DNA of 64,000 nucleotides from Streptococcus ilei (GTDB lineage: Bacteria; Bacillota; Bacilli; Lactobacillales; Streptococcaceae), in assembly GCF_000479335.1 (NCBI RefSeq), contig NC_022584.1, positions 930,001 through 994,000 of the forward strand, read 5' to 3'. This document shows, one piece after another, positions 42,143 through 51,700 of the stretch; positions within the stretch are counted from its first letter, which is position 1; each line of letters begins with the position of its first letter. A program made the translations under genes and the position numbers. A model generated the notes under the pieces. It had not been told where the DNA came from. It saw only the letters and a list, made by a program, of their open reading frames with translations, and did not search any database.

Positions 42143-43771
42143 TTATGAAATATGAAATTTATTTCGAAGACTAGCCGCCTTGCTACCGATGAAGCGATCT
42201 AAGAAACGAAGACGAAGACCGAGGCCACCATAAACGATGATCCCCACACCGCCAATCACAGCTACATAGATCATACTCGTCACTCGACCATTTGGTTTGA
42301 TGACCAAGCCAAGGATAAAGCCTGCAACTAGGACCACCAAGAGCATGATCAAGGTTAAAATAGCTGTTAATAAGCTCCGTTTAAAGACAGTCTTTCGATT
42401 AAATTTAGTTACGACATGGATTTCTTTATACATGAGGACGATTGGAATCATTAAACCAATCGTAGTAGAAAGAAGAGGGCCATAGGCTTTAAAGAAATAG
42501 ATGAAAGGCACTTGTAGAATCAGTTTCACCAACACTCCATAGCCAAAGTAAAGAATCGCCTTCCGATTTTGGAAAAGAGCCTGGATCATAGGAGAAAGTA
42601 CCGTATACAAGCCTAAAATAATAGTCTGTAGCATCGCTAGGATAAAGAGTCCCAAAGCGAGGGAATCTGGTTTCCCGTAAAAGACAGTATAAAGCGGCTC
42701 TGCAATGGCTACTGCTCCAATCGTCGCTGGAAGCAAGAAAGCTACTAACATGGTCAAATTATCTTGAACCAGCTTACCCGCAGCCCGGAAATCTCCCTTG
42801 ACATAGTTCTCTGTAAGAAGAGGAATCCCCACTCCTCCAATAGAGGTCGCTACCGCAATCAAAATCATGGTGATTTTATTTGGATTTGCTGAAAAGTAGC
42901 TGAACTGAACCAAGAGTTCTGAACGACTGAAGTTGGTAAACCAAGACATGACATTGCTATAGGTCATCTGGTCGATAATTTGGAAGAGCTGGATGGCTGA
43001 TCCTGTTACAATGAACGGAATCGCTTCACGAATGGTATCCCACAAGAGAGCCTTAGTATCGATCTCATTATCAGACTCTGGTCGATGGATAATGTGCTGT
43101 AGAAGTCCTGTTTTCCAGAGGTAATAGAGGAGGACAAGGAGACTCGCTCCCATCCCAATAAAGGCTGCAAAAGTGGACTGGGTCACGGCTTCAACGTAAT
43201 CACCTGAGCCGACCTTCATAATGAAGTAGGCTGTCAAGAGCATCCAGATAACCCGAATCACTTGCTCAGCAATTTGACTGATGGCATAAGGTTTCAGATT
43301 GTTATGACCTTGGAAGAAGCCTCGAATAACACTCATGGAAGGGAAAATCAAGACTGCCCAAGAAAGGCTCTGCATGACAGGGATTAAGTCCTTCCCACCT
43401 CCAGACAAGTTTGCAAATACTGGAGAAAGCAAATACATGATAATGGCAAAAACCAAGCCCAATAAAGACATGAACTTAAGGAAGCCACGAATCATGGCAA
43501 AACTGTGTTCTTCTTGACCCTTTGTATTGTACTTGGCCACTTGCTTAGCAACCGCTACAGGAACTCCTGCTGTTGAAATCAGCAAAAACCAAGCGTAGAT
43601 ATTGTAGCCCATGGTAAAGAGACCGTTTGCCTCTGCACCATGTTTGCCCATCCAGATATACCAAGGGATGATATAGGCCGCTCCTAAGAGACGACTAATG
43701 AAATTACTGGCTGTTAACCAGACAGTTCCACGGAGCATTTGGGCCTGTTGATTACTTGTTTCGTTACTCAT
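42143..43771 (-). CDS. murJ: Lipid II flippase MurJ (YtgP type)
   Basis: A 542-residue membrane protein of the MOP exporter superfamily, with about 14 helices. YtgP-type marks: MLRGTVWLTASNFISRLLGAAYIIPWYIWMG, FFQGHNNLKPYAISQIAEQVIRV, and IPLLTENYVKGD. Streptococcal YtgP can replace E. coli MurJ, so it likely flips lipid II. Divergent from murE, which uses the same pathway. The ATG has AGGAAAC. Confidence 0.88.
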   Translation of the reverse strand: MSNETSNQQAQMLRGTVWLTASNFISRLLGAAYIIPWYIWMGKHGAEANGLFTMGYNIYAWFLLISTAGVPVAVAKQVAKYNTKGQEEHSFAMIRGFLKFMSLLGLVFAIIMYLLSPVFANLSGGGKDLIPVMQSLSWAVLIFPSMSVIRGFFQGHNNLKPYAISQIAEQVIRVIWMLLTAYFIMKVGSGDYVEAVTQSTFAAFIGMGASLLVLLYYLWKTGLLQHIIHRPESDNEIDTKALLWDTIREAIPFIVTGSAIQLFQIIDQMTYSNVMSWFTNFSRSELLVQFSYFSANPNKITMILIAVATSIGGVGIPLLTENYVKGDFRAAGKLVQDNLTMLVAFLLPATIGAVAIAEPLYTVFYGKPDSLALGLFILAMLQTIILGLYTVLSPMIQALFQNRKAILYFGYGVLVKLILQVPFIYFFKAYGPLLSTTIGLMIPIVLMYKEIHVVTKFNRKTVFKRSLLTAILTLIMLLVVLVAGFILGLVIKPNGRVTSMIYVAVIGGVGIIVYGGLGLRLRFLDRFIGSKAASLRNKFHIS

Positions 43772-43857
43772 ATGTTTCCTCTACTTTATAGTCTTCTTTC
43801 ATTATAAACTTTTCCTTTACACTTGTAAAATAAGGGCTTTCAGTTTAAAATAGGATT

Positions 43858-45303
43858 ATGATGAAGATAGAAACTGTACTAAACATTTTAAAAGAGGATC
43901 ACAACTTTCGTGAGATCCTGCAAGACGGAGAATACCACTATTCTGCAAGTGGTGTTTCTTTTAATCAAATTAGCTACGATAGTCGAAAGGTCAACGCTGA
44001 GACCCTCTTTTTTGTGAAGGGGGCAAATTTCAAGAAGGAATTTTTGGAGCAAGCGATCGAGCAAGGTTTACAGTGGTATGTCGCTGAGCAGGACTTTGAG
44101 GTCAGCATCCCGGCCATTATCGTTACGGACATTAAACAGGCTATGAGCTTAATTGCCATGGAATTCTATGGCCACCCTGAGCGCCAGCTAAAACTCTTAG
44201 CTTTTACAGGGACCAAGGGCAAAACCACTTCTGCTTACTATGCCTACAAGATTCTTGAGCAAGGCCATCGTCCTGCCATGCTATCCACTATGAATACAAC
44301 CTTGGATGGCAAGACCTTCTTCAAATCAACCTTGACCACCCCAGAAAGTATCGATTTGTTTGAAATGATGGCCCAGGCAGTTGCCCATGATCGGACTCAC
44401 CTGATTATGGAGGTCTCTAGTCAGGCCTATCTAGTCAAACGTGTTTACGGACTCACATTCGATGTTGGTGTCTTCCTCAACATCAGCCCTGACCATATTG
44501 GACCGATTGAGCATCCAAGTTTCGAAGACTACTTCTACCATAAACGTCTCTTGATGGAAAATAGTCGTGCTGTTGTCGTCAATAGTGATATGGACCATTT
44601 TAACATTCTTGCGGAGCAGGTGACTGAGCAAGACCACGACTTCTACGGTAGTCAATCGACCAACCAAGTCCACAACTCAAAAGCCTTTAGCTTTTCTGTC
44701 ACTGGCAAGCTGGCAGGGGATTATGATACCCAGCTCATCGGCCACTTCAATCAAGAAAATGCTGTAGCTGCAGGTCTCGCCTGCCTTCGTCTAGGAGCGA
44801 GTCTTGAAGACATCAAAAAGGGGATTGCCAAAACCCGTGTTCCTGGCCGGATGGAAGTCTTGACTCAAAAGAATGGGGCAAAAGTTTTTATTGACTATGC
44901 CCATAATGGAGATAGCTTGAAAAAACTGCTCTCTGTTGTTGAAACCCATCAGACAGGAACGATTTCACTGGTCCTTGGATCAACTGGGAATAAAGGAGAG
45001 AGCCGCCGCAAGGACTTTGGCCTGCTCTTAGAAGACCATCCTGAGATCCAAGTCTTCCTCACAGCGGATGACCCCAACTATGAAGATCCTTTGGCTATCG
45101 CTGAAGAGATTAGCAGCTTTATCACGCGCCCTGTCGAGAAAATTGCAGATCGCGAGCAAGCCATTCAACTGGCGATGGCAACTACCAGCAAGCCTGAAGA
45201 TGCCGTCATTATCGCTGGAAAAGGAGCTGACTGCTACCAAATCGTCAATGGCGTCAAAGAAGAATATCCAGGTGATGCTGCTATTGCTGAACGTTATCTC
45301 TAA
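43858..45303 (+). CDS. murE: UDP-N-acetylmuramoyl-tripeptide synthetase, L-lysine adding
   Basis: A 481-residue Mur ligase that adds L-lysine to UDP-MurNAc-L-Ala-D-Glu. ATP loop [15 protein letters not shown] (about 118-132), [27 protein letters not shown], and the specificity region [17 protein letters not shown], which is of the Lys type (DNPR is the m-DAP type). The first of two ATGs follows AGGATT. The promoter -10 TAAAAT ends 7 bases before the ATG. Confidence 0.95.
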   Translation: MMKIETVLNILKEDHNFREILQDGEYHYSASGVSFNQISYDSRKVNAETLFFVKGANFKKEFLEQAIEQGLQWYVAEQDFEVSIPAIIVTDIKQAMSLIAMEFYGHPERQLKLLAFTGTKGKTTSAYYAYKILEQGHRPAMLSTMNTTLDGKTFFKSTLTTPESIDLFEMMAQAVAHDRTHLIMEVSSQAYLVKRVYGLTFDVGVFLNISPDHIGPIEHPSFEDYFYHKRLLMENSRAVVVNSDMDHFNILAEQVTEQDHDFYGSQSTNQVHNSKAFSFSVTGKLAGDYDTQLIGHFNQENAVAAGLACLRLGASLEDIKKGIAKTRVPGRMEVLTQKNGAKVFIDYAHNGDSLKKLLSVVETHQTGTISLVLGSTGNKGESRRKDFGLLLEDHPEIQVFLTADDPNYEDPLAIAEEISSFITRPVEKIADREQAIQLAMATTSKPEDAVIIAGKGADCYQIVNGVKEEYPGDAAIAERYL

Positions 45304-45308
45304 TCAAA

Positions 45309-45337
45309 TAAGGCTAGGAAAATTTCCTAGCCTTTTC
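45309..45337. terminator. Bidirectional terminator between murE and the DUF1803 gene
   Basis: AAGGCTAGGA / TCCTAGCCTT stem with A and T flanks; convergent genes meet here. Confidence 0.85.
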
Positions 45338-45987
45338 TAGTGTTTCAAAAATATCAGTCTTTCCTTGTCCAAGTCCACTGCTAATTCATATTTGCCTTCA
45401 TCATTTTTTCGGATATAGCCTAAGACCTCTAAACTATCGACAAAGATGTCTCTGCGCTTTTGCTGGACTTCATCTTTTTTGAGGAACTTGAGCAAAAAGC
45501 TGGTCATATACTTGAGTGCATATTCGGGATTGACATCTCCCAAGATGGCATAGAGTTTCTCTTGAACCTCCGTCAAAGGGTATTGGTGTTTCACCTTGTA
45601 AAAGTAATTGGACAGGGTCTGTGCCTTTCGCTCAAAGTCTGTCTCTTCTATGAGAATCGCTGTATTGGTCGTGTTGCGAAGTTCCGTTTGGAAGACCTTG
45701 GCTTTCAGTTCCTGATAAAGGTCACTCTCCTCTCGGACAAAGACTTCTTGATCCAAGTCGACTGCTTCAGCAGATTCCAAGAAAGGCAGGCTGAGGATGT
45801 AGCGTTTATTTTCTCGAAGGATGAAGCCCGCTTTGATATATTCTTCCATCAGCTTGTCCACCGGCTGATCTGGAAATTGGGCCTTGATTTGCCGCAGGAT
45901 CACATCATTCTGCTGATCCAGATAGTTGATCAAATCCTTAAAAAAAGGCTGACGTGTCAAACGTGTGGGATTAATGATTGTAATCAT
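45337..45987 (-). CDS. DUF1803 family protein
   Basis: A 216-residue cytoplasmic protein, mostly helical, with start MITIINPTRLTRQPFFKDLINYL and end YELAVDLDKERLIFLKH. I recognise it as DUF1803, found in streptococci next to a YiiX-like amidase; the function is unknown. Its start overlaps the YiiX-like gene by 17 bases, so the two are made together. Confidence 0.8.
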   Translation of the reverse strand: MITIINPTRLTRQPFFKDLINYLDQQNDVILRQIKAQFPDQPVDKLMEEYIKAGFILRENKRYILSLPFLESAEAVDLDQEVFVREESDLYQELKAKVFQTELRNTTNTAILIEETDFERKAQTLSNYFYKVKHQYPLTEVQEKLYAILGDVNPEYALKYMTSFLLKFLKKDEVQQKRRDIFVDSLEVLGYIRKNDEGKYELAVDLDKERLIFLKH

Positions 45988-46483
45988 CCGTATATCTTTC
46001 TTTAAACTGTAGACGGGGAGACTGGGCTAACTGACTGGGATTAGTACCAGGCTGATTCAGAGGTACAGCTAATCCTAGTTCTTTATAGTAATCTCTCCAG
46101 AAATCACTAATCTGCTGCTCATCATCACCAAACTTCATGGGAATGGTCTCAAAGATAGGGAGCAGTTCAGCGATGAACTGGGAACAATAGAAGCCATCTC
46201 CATTTGGGTAAAAGGAAACATTGTAGGGAGCACCTAAAAGGTTTTCTGCTCGCTTTTTGACTTCTTTGTCATCAATCTCTGCATAGCGGTATAGGTCATA
46301 TACCTTCTCAGTTTCAAAGAAATCTTCAGAGGACTGGGCCAGGACGCCACCTTCCACCGTGGCATGATAGAACTTTCCATCCAAAAAGATGGCCACATGG
46401 CTATAGTTCCCAGTAGATGCCTGGATGGCCTGTCCCATTTCCGTATGATCCCTCACAAAAATCAAATCGCCAGATTCTAACAT
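45971..46483 (-). CDS. YiiX-like permuted papain (NlpC/P60 superfamily) protein
   Basis: A 170-residue protein with the permuted-papain pattern: His in GNYSHVAIFLDG (about 28-39), an acidic GDGFYCSQFIAELL with the catalytic Cys, and an N-terminal SGDLIFVRD. No signal peptide, so it is cytoplasmic. Such enzymes cleave amide or ester bonds in lipids, peptidoglycan or proteins; the substrate is unknown. The ATG has TAGGAGG. Confidence 0.78.
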   Translation of the reverse strand: MLESGDLIFVRDHTEMGQAIQASTGNYSHVAIFLDGKFYHATVEGGVLAQSSEDFFETEKVYDLYRYAEIDDKEVKKRAENLLGAPYNVSFYPNGDGFYCSQFIAELLPIFETIPMKFGDDEQQISDFWRDYYKELGLAVPLNQPGTNPSQLAQSPRLQFKERYTDDYNH

Positions 46484-46497
46484 AGTCTCCTCCTAGC

Positions 46498-46523
46498 AAA
46501 AAAGGAGCCGAAACTCCTTTTTT
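46498..46523 (-). terminator. Terminator after ppaC
   Basis: AAAAAAGGAG / CTCCTTTTTT stem with a CCGAAA loop, between the ppaC stop and the YiiX-like gene. Confidence 0.85.
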
Positions 46524-46547
46524 AACAATGGGTTATCCCGTTTATCA

Positions 46548-47483
46548 TTAAGCATTAAAGCTTTCAGTCAATTGTGGTACCACTTGTTTCTTACGAGAAA
46601 CAGCACCTGGAAGGAAAGCGTGGTTGTTTTCAAGTTTGAAGTTGAAGGCTGCTTCCACCTTGTCCATATTAGCACCAAGAGCCAAAATTTCTGAGTTAGA
46701 GTTGACGATGTCTGTAATCATCAAGACAAAGTCAGAGTATCCGTTAGTTGCAATTGCGACTTGGATAGCTGCTTCGATTTCAGCTTGACGTTCCAATACT
46801 TCGGCAATATCAACTGTATTGACTTGAGCCACACGGACATTGTTGCCGTTCAATTCAAAAGTCTTAGCATCGATGTCGATCAATTCTTCTGCAGATTTGC
46901 TTGCCAAGTTTGTACCAGCCTTGAGCATGGCAAGACCGTATTCTTCCAAGTTCACACCAGCCAATTCAGCCAATTCAGGCGCAATCACTTTATCAGATGG
47001 GTGAGTTGTTGGAGATTTCAAAAGAAGGGTATCTGAAATCAAACCTGAAAGCATCAAACCTGCAATTTCTTTTGGAACAGCTACACCGTGTTCTTTGAAC
47101 ATGCGGTAAACGATAGAAGATGTTGATCCAACTGGTTCCAAACGCATGTAAAGTGGGCTTGCAGTTTCAAAGTTAGCCACACGGTGGTGATCTACCACAC
47201 CGTAAACTTCTACTTCAGCGATATCTGAAACAGATTGTTGGAATTCATTGTGGTCCGTCAAGATGACTTGCTCTACACCTTCTGCCTTAGCAGATGTAAT
47301 CACGCGTGGCGCTTCCACACCAAAATAATCCAATACAAAGGCTGTTTCTTCATTTGGAGTTCCAAGAGCCACTGCTTCTGTATCCAAACCATAAGCTTCT
47401 TTTGCAAGATAAGCAAAGGCTACAGATGAGCCAATAGCATCTGAATCAGGGTTTTGGTGACCCAAAACAAGAATTTTTGACAT
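46548..47483 (-). CDS. ppaC: Manganese-dependent inorganic pyrophosphatase
   Basis: A 311-residue family-II pyrophosphatase of the DHH/DHHA2 fold. Mn-binding motifs: [14 protein letters not shown] (N-terminal), ILTDHNEF, and [10 protein letters not shown]. It drives biosynthesis by removing PPi and depends on Mn2+. Standard streptococcal length. It has its own terminator on the downstream side and is monocistronic in appearance. Confidence 0.97.
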   Translation of the reverse strand: MSKILVLGHQNPDSDAIGSSVAFAYLAKEAYGLDTEAVALGTPNEETAFVLDYFGVEAPRVITSAKAEGVEQVILTDHNEFQQSVSDIAEVEVYGVVDHHRVANFETASPLYMRLEPVGSTSSIVYRMFKEHGVAVPKEIAGLMLSGLISDTLLLKSPTTHPSDKVIAPELAELAGVNLEEYGLAMLKAGTNLASKSAEELIDIDAKTFELNGNNVRVAQVNTVDIAEVLERQAEIEAAIQVAIATNGYSDFVLMITDIVNSNSEILALGANMDKVEAAFNFKLENNHAFLPGAVSRKKQVVPQLTESFNA

Positions 47484-47574
47484 GTTTCTACCTCTTCATT
47501 TTCATTTATAGATTCACTCTATTTTAGCACGTTTTTCCGTTTAAAGAAAGGGAATAGTGATGCATTTCATCAGA

Positions 47575-47602
47575 AAAAAGACAGCTGGAAGAACCAACTG
47601 TC
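47575..47602 (-). terminator. Terminator of pflA
   Basis: Minus strand GACAGTTGG, TTCTT loop, CCAGCTGTCTTTTTT; a 9-bp stem with one G-U and a T-run. Confidence 0.85.
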
Positions 47603-47611
47603 TCGATCTAT

Positions 47612-48406
47612 TTATCCTTTAACCCGTTTCAAGTAATCTTGGTAGCTTTCAGTTTCCATCAAGTCCTTAGCATTCTGAACTCGTTCTTTTGTTGGAGGTT
47701 TTACTCCTTCTAGGGAATAAGGAATGCCCAATTCTCGCCATTTGAACTCACCCATGGTATGGTAGGGAAGAATTTCAAATTTATCAACATTTTTAAGGGT
47801 TTTGACAAATTTACCAAGTTCGATCAAATCATCATCTCGGTCTGTCAAACCTGGCACCAAGACGTGACGAATCCATACTGGTTTGCCAATATCAGACAAA
47901 TACTTGGCACAGGCCAAAATATTCTTGTTTGTTTGACTGGTTACAAATCTGTGACGTTCATCATTGATTTCCTTAATATCAAGGAGCACCAAATCGGTCA
48001 CTGCCATCAGTTTGTCAAATTTTTCCAAGTAACGAGGGGTATTTCGGAAAGGCAGAGCACAGGTGTCTAAAGTACAGTGGATGCCCAGCTCTTGAGCCTT
48101 GGTAAAGAAGGCAATCAAGAAGTCAATCTGAAGCAGGGCTTCTCCGCCACTGACAGTGATCCCACCTTTTTGGCCCCAAAAACCACGATAGCGAAGGGCT
48201 TCTTCCAATACATCATCTACTGTTCGTTCACGAGACTTGTTGGTTTCCATAGCCCAAGTATCCGGGTTATGGCAATACTGACACCGCATTTGACAGCCTT
48301 GAAGAAAGACAATAAAACGGATCCCTGGTCCATCTACAGCACCGAAGCTTTCCGTAGAGTGTACCATTCCTGTTACTTTTCCATAGTCAACTGTTTCATT
48401 TTCCAT
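47612..48406 (-). CDS. pflA: Pyruvate formate-lyase-activating enzyme
   Basis: A 264-residue radical-SAM enzyme that makes the glycyl radical on pyruvate formate-lyase in anaerobic mixed-acid fermentation. The cluster motif CQMRCQYC (CxxxCxxC) is at about 35-42, with FGAVDGPGIRFIVFLQGC before it and KGGITVSGGEALLQ after it. The leader has an extended -10 TATAAT and a near-consensus cre site at the start of transcription. Confidence 0.96.
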   Translation of the reverse strand: MENETVDYGKVTGMVHSTESFGAVDGPGIRFIVFLQGCQMRCQYCHNPDTWAMETNKSRERTVDDVLEEALRYRGFWGQKGGITVSGGEALLQIDFLIAFFTKAQELGIHCTLDTCALPFRNTPRYLEKFDKLMAVTDLVLLDIKEINDERHRFVTSQTNKNILACAKYLSDIGKPVWIRHVLVPGLTDRDDDLIELGKFVKTLKNVDKFEILPYHTMGEFKWRELGIPYSLEGVKPPTKERVQNAKDLMETESYQDYLKRVKG

Positions 48407-48422
48407 GTCTTGTCCTTCTCTC

Positions 48423-48449
48423 TTGAAAACGTTTTATGGTCTTATTATA
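48423..48449 (-). promoter_or_regulatory. pflA promoter and cre-like site
   Basis: Minus strand -10 TGTTATAAT (TATAAT 48449-48444). The site TTGAAAACGTTTTAT (48423-48437, plus reading) matches cre WTGNAANCGNWNNCW except one position. It covers the likely transcription start, so CcpA repression is plausible. Confidence 0.5.
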
Positions 48450-48657
48450 ACATGATTCCTTGTGAATAAAAGGATTTTGACTAGTTTTTAGAAAATAAAC
48501 TGTTTTTCAATTTCATACCATTGTATTAGTACAGGTCATTCCAGTCGGCCTTACTCTTACCGATTCTCTATGGCAAAAATCAATAGCTTATTTATCTCCT
48601 ATTTCTCTACTATTTTAAGAAATAACACTCTCAAATATGCATCTTACCTAAATGCTA

Positions 48658-48745
48658 TTGACATTTTCCTGTTTCCCTATTAAATTGGATATGATAGAAA
48701 TAAATATGAAGGGACTGTCTTTAATCAATAATGTAAGCGGTCTCA
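48658..48745 (+). promoter_or_regulatory. Fucosidase promoter with a perfect cre site
   Basis: -35 TTGACA (48658-48663), 17-base spacer, -10 TAAATT (48681-48686). In the leader, ATGTAAGCGGTCTCA (48731-48745) fits the cre consensus WTGNAANCGNWNNCW at every defined position. Placed about 40 to 50 bases into the transcript, CcpA would act as a roadblock under good sugar supply. Confidence 0.72.
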
Positions 48746-48765
48746 AAAAAATAGAGGAGAGTTCT

Positions 48766-51700
48766 ATGGACCAAAGATTTTGGGAAACATCCTGTCGTTA
48801 TAGTATCCGCAAACTAACAGTTGGCACTGCTTCTGTTTTACTAGGTGCATTTTTTCTCAGCTCACACCAGGTAGATGCTGATAGTATTGTTGGAAGTCAA
48901 AACGAAAGCAACCACCTTGAAGCTGCCCCATCACTAGAGAGTCCGACTGACAGAACTGGAGGATCCAAGTCAGAGAATCCACATATCGCTCCTATTTCTG
49001 AAGAAAGAAGCTCAACTCCTGATAGAGCTGTTGAAAGTCATCATACAGACGATTCGACTACTTCGATTGAGACGAATAAAGATAAGGAAACGATGAAAGT
49101 TGAGACTCCTGTGGCAAAACAAACAGATTATCAATTAAGTTACAATCAACCTGCTGCTGCTACCTATGATGGTTGGGAAAAACAAGCCCTTCCAGTCGGG
49201 AACGGGGAAATGGGGGCTAAGGTTTTCGGACTCATCGGTGAAGAAAGAATCCAATACAACGAAAAAACTCTTTGGTCTGGAGGACCACAACCAGATAGCA
49301 CCGACTACAACGGAGGAAACTATCAGGATCGTTATAAGATTTTGGCAGAAATCCGTAAGGCCCTTGAAGCTGGAGACCGCCAAAAAGCGAAACAGTTAGC
49401 CGAAGAAAATCTAGTAGGACCAAACAACGCTCAATACGGACGCTACTTATCTTTCGGTGATATCTTTATGGTCTTTAACAACCAAAAGAAAGGTTTGGAG
49501 AACGTTACCGACTATCACCGTGACTTAGATATTACAGAAGCTATCACAACTACTTCTTATAGCCAGGATGGAACCACCTTTAAACGCGAAACCTTCTCTA
49601 GCTATCCGGATGATGTTACTGTGACCCATTTGAGTAAAAAAGGGGATAAGACCCTCGATTTTACCCTTTGGAATAGCTTGACAGAGGATTTACTTGCGAA
49701 TGGTGACTACTCTTGGGAATATTCGAACTATAAACAAGGGGCAGTCATGACCGATTCAAATGGTATCTTGCTCAAGGGGACTGTCAAAGACAATGGCCTT
49801 CAATTTGCCTCCTATCTTGGAATCAAGACAGACGGACAAGTCACTGCCCAAGATGGCTATTTGACTGTCACTGGAGCCAGCTATGCGACCCTTTTACTCA
49901 GTGCCAAGACTAATTATGCTCAAAATCCAAAAACTAATTACCGCAAGGATATTGATGTAGAAAATACTGTTAAGTCTATCGTAGAAGCTGCCAAGGCAAA
50001 AGATTATGAAACTCTGAAACATGACCACATCGAGGACTACCAGCGTCTCTTCAATCGTGTCCAACTGAATCTTGGCGGTAATAAGTCTAGCCAAACGACA
50101 AAAGAAGCTCTCCAAACCTATGATCCTACAAAAGGACAAGAACTAGAAGAGCTCTTCTTCCAATACGGCCGTTACCTCCTCATCAGCTCTTCTCGTGACC
50201 GGACAGATGCCCTTCCTGCTAACTTGCAAGGTGTCTGGAATGCTGTAGACAATCCACCTTGGAACGCTGACTACCACCTCAATGTCAATCTACAAATGAA
50301 CTATTGGCCTGCCTATATGAGTAATCTCGCAGAAACGGCTAAGCCAATGGTCAATTATATCGATGACATGCGCTACTATGGTCGTATCGCTGCTAAAGAA
50401 TATGCCGGCATCGAGTCTAAAGAAGGCCAAGAAAACGGATGGCTGGTTCATACTCAGGCAACACCATTTGGCTGGACAACTCCAGGTTGGAATTATTACT
50501 GGGGTTGGTCTCCTGCTGCCAATGCTTGGATGATGCAGAACGTCTATGACTACTACAAATTTACCAAGGATGAAACCTATCTCAAAGAAAAGATTTATCC
50601 AATGCTCAAGGAAACAGCCAAGTTCTGGAATTCCTTCTTGCACTTCGACAAATCTAGTGACCGTTGGGTATCTTCTCCATCCTATTCACCAGAGCATGGA
50701 ACCATTACGATTGGAAATACCTTCGACCAATCTCTGGTTTGGCAACTATTCCACGACTATATGGAAGCAGCCAATCATCTCAATGTCGACCAAGACTTGG
50801 TTACCGAAGTGAAGGCTAAATTTGACAAGCTCAAACCACTTCATATCAACCAAGATGGCCGCATCAAGGAATGGTACGAAGAAGACAGTCCTCAATTTAC
50901 GAATGAAGGCATTGAAAATCACCACCGTCACGTTTCTCATCTGGTTGGTCTCTTCCCAGGTACTTTATTTGACAAGGATCAGCCTGAATACCTAGAGGCG
51001 GCACGCGCAACCTTAAACCACCGTGGAGATGGTGGAACGGGTTGGTCTAAGGCCAATAAAATCAACCTCTGGGCTCGTCTGCTTGATGGAAATCGTGCCC
51101 ATCGTTTATTGGCAGAACAGCTCAAATCCTCAACCCTAGAAAATCTCTGGGATACCCACGAGCCTTTCCAAATCGATGGTAACTTTGGTGCCACTAGCGG
51201 GATGGCAGAAATGCTCCTTCAATCCCACACTGGCTACATTGCCCCATTACCAGCCCTTCCAGATGCCTGGAAAGACGGGCAAGTTTCAGGTCTCGTGGCA
51301 CGTGGCAACTTTGAAGTCAGCATGAAATGGAAAGAAAAGAATCTAGAGACATTAGCTTTCCTTTCCCATGCAGGTGGAGATTTAGTCGTCGATTATCCAG
51401 ACATCGAGTCGAGTATTGTCAAGATTAACGGGAAAGAAATCAAACCAACTCTTCTGAAAGGCAATCGGATTCAGATTGCCACTCAAAAAGGGGATCAGGT
51501 TACCTTTGAAAAGTTACCAGAGAGGGTCACCCGCCTATCTGCCGTGAGAAAAGATGCTGTAACAGCAGAACTCGATTTCAATCCAGTTAAAGATGCGACT
51601 CACTATATCATTCGTCGAGAAAGCAAAGATGAAAGCAGCGACGCTCCTTCTGTCAAAGAATTCCTAACCAATGTCACTCATTTCATTGACCGTTCCATTG

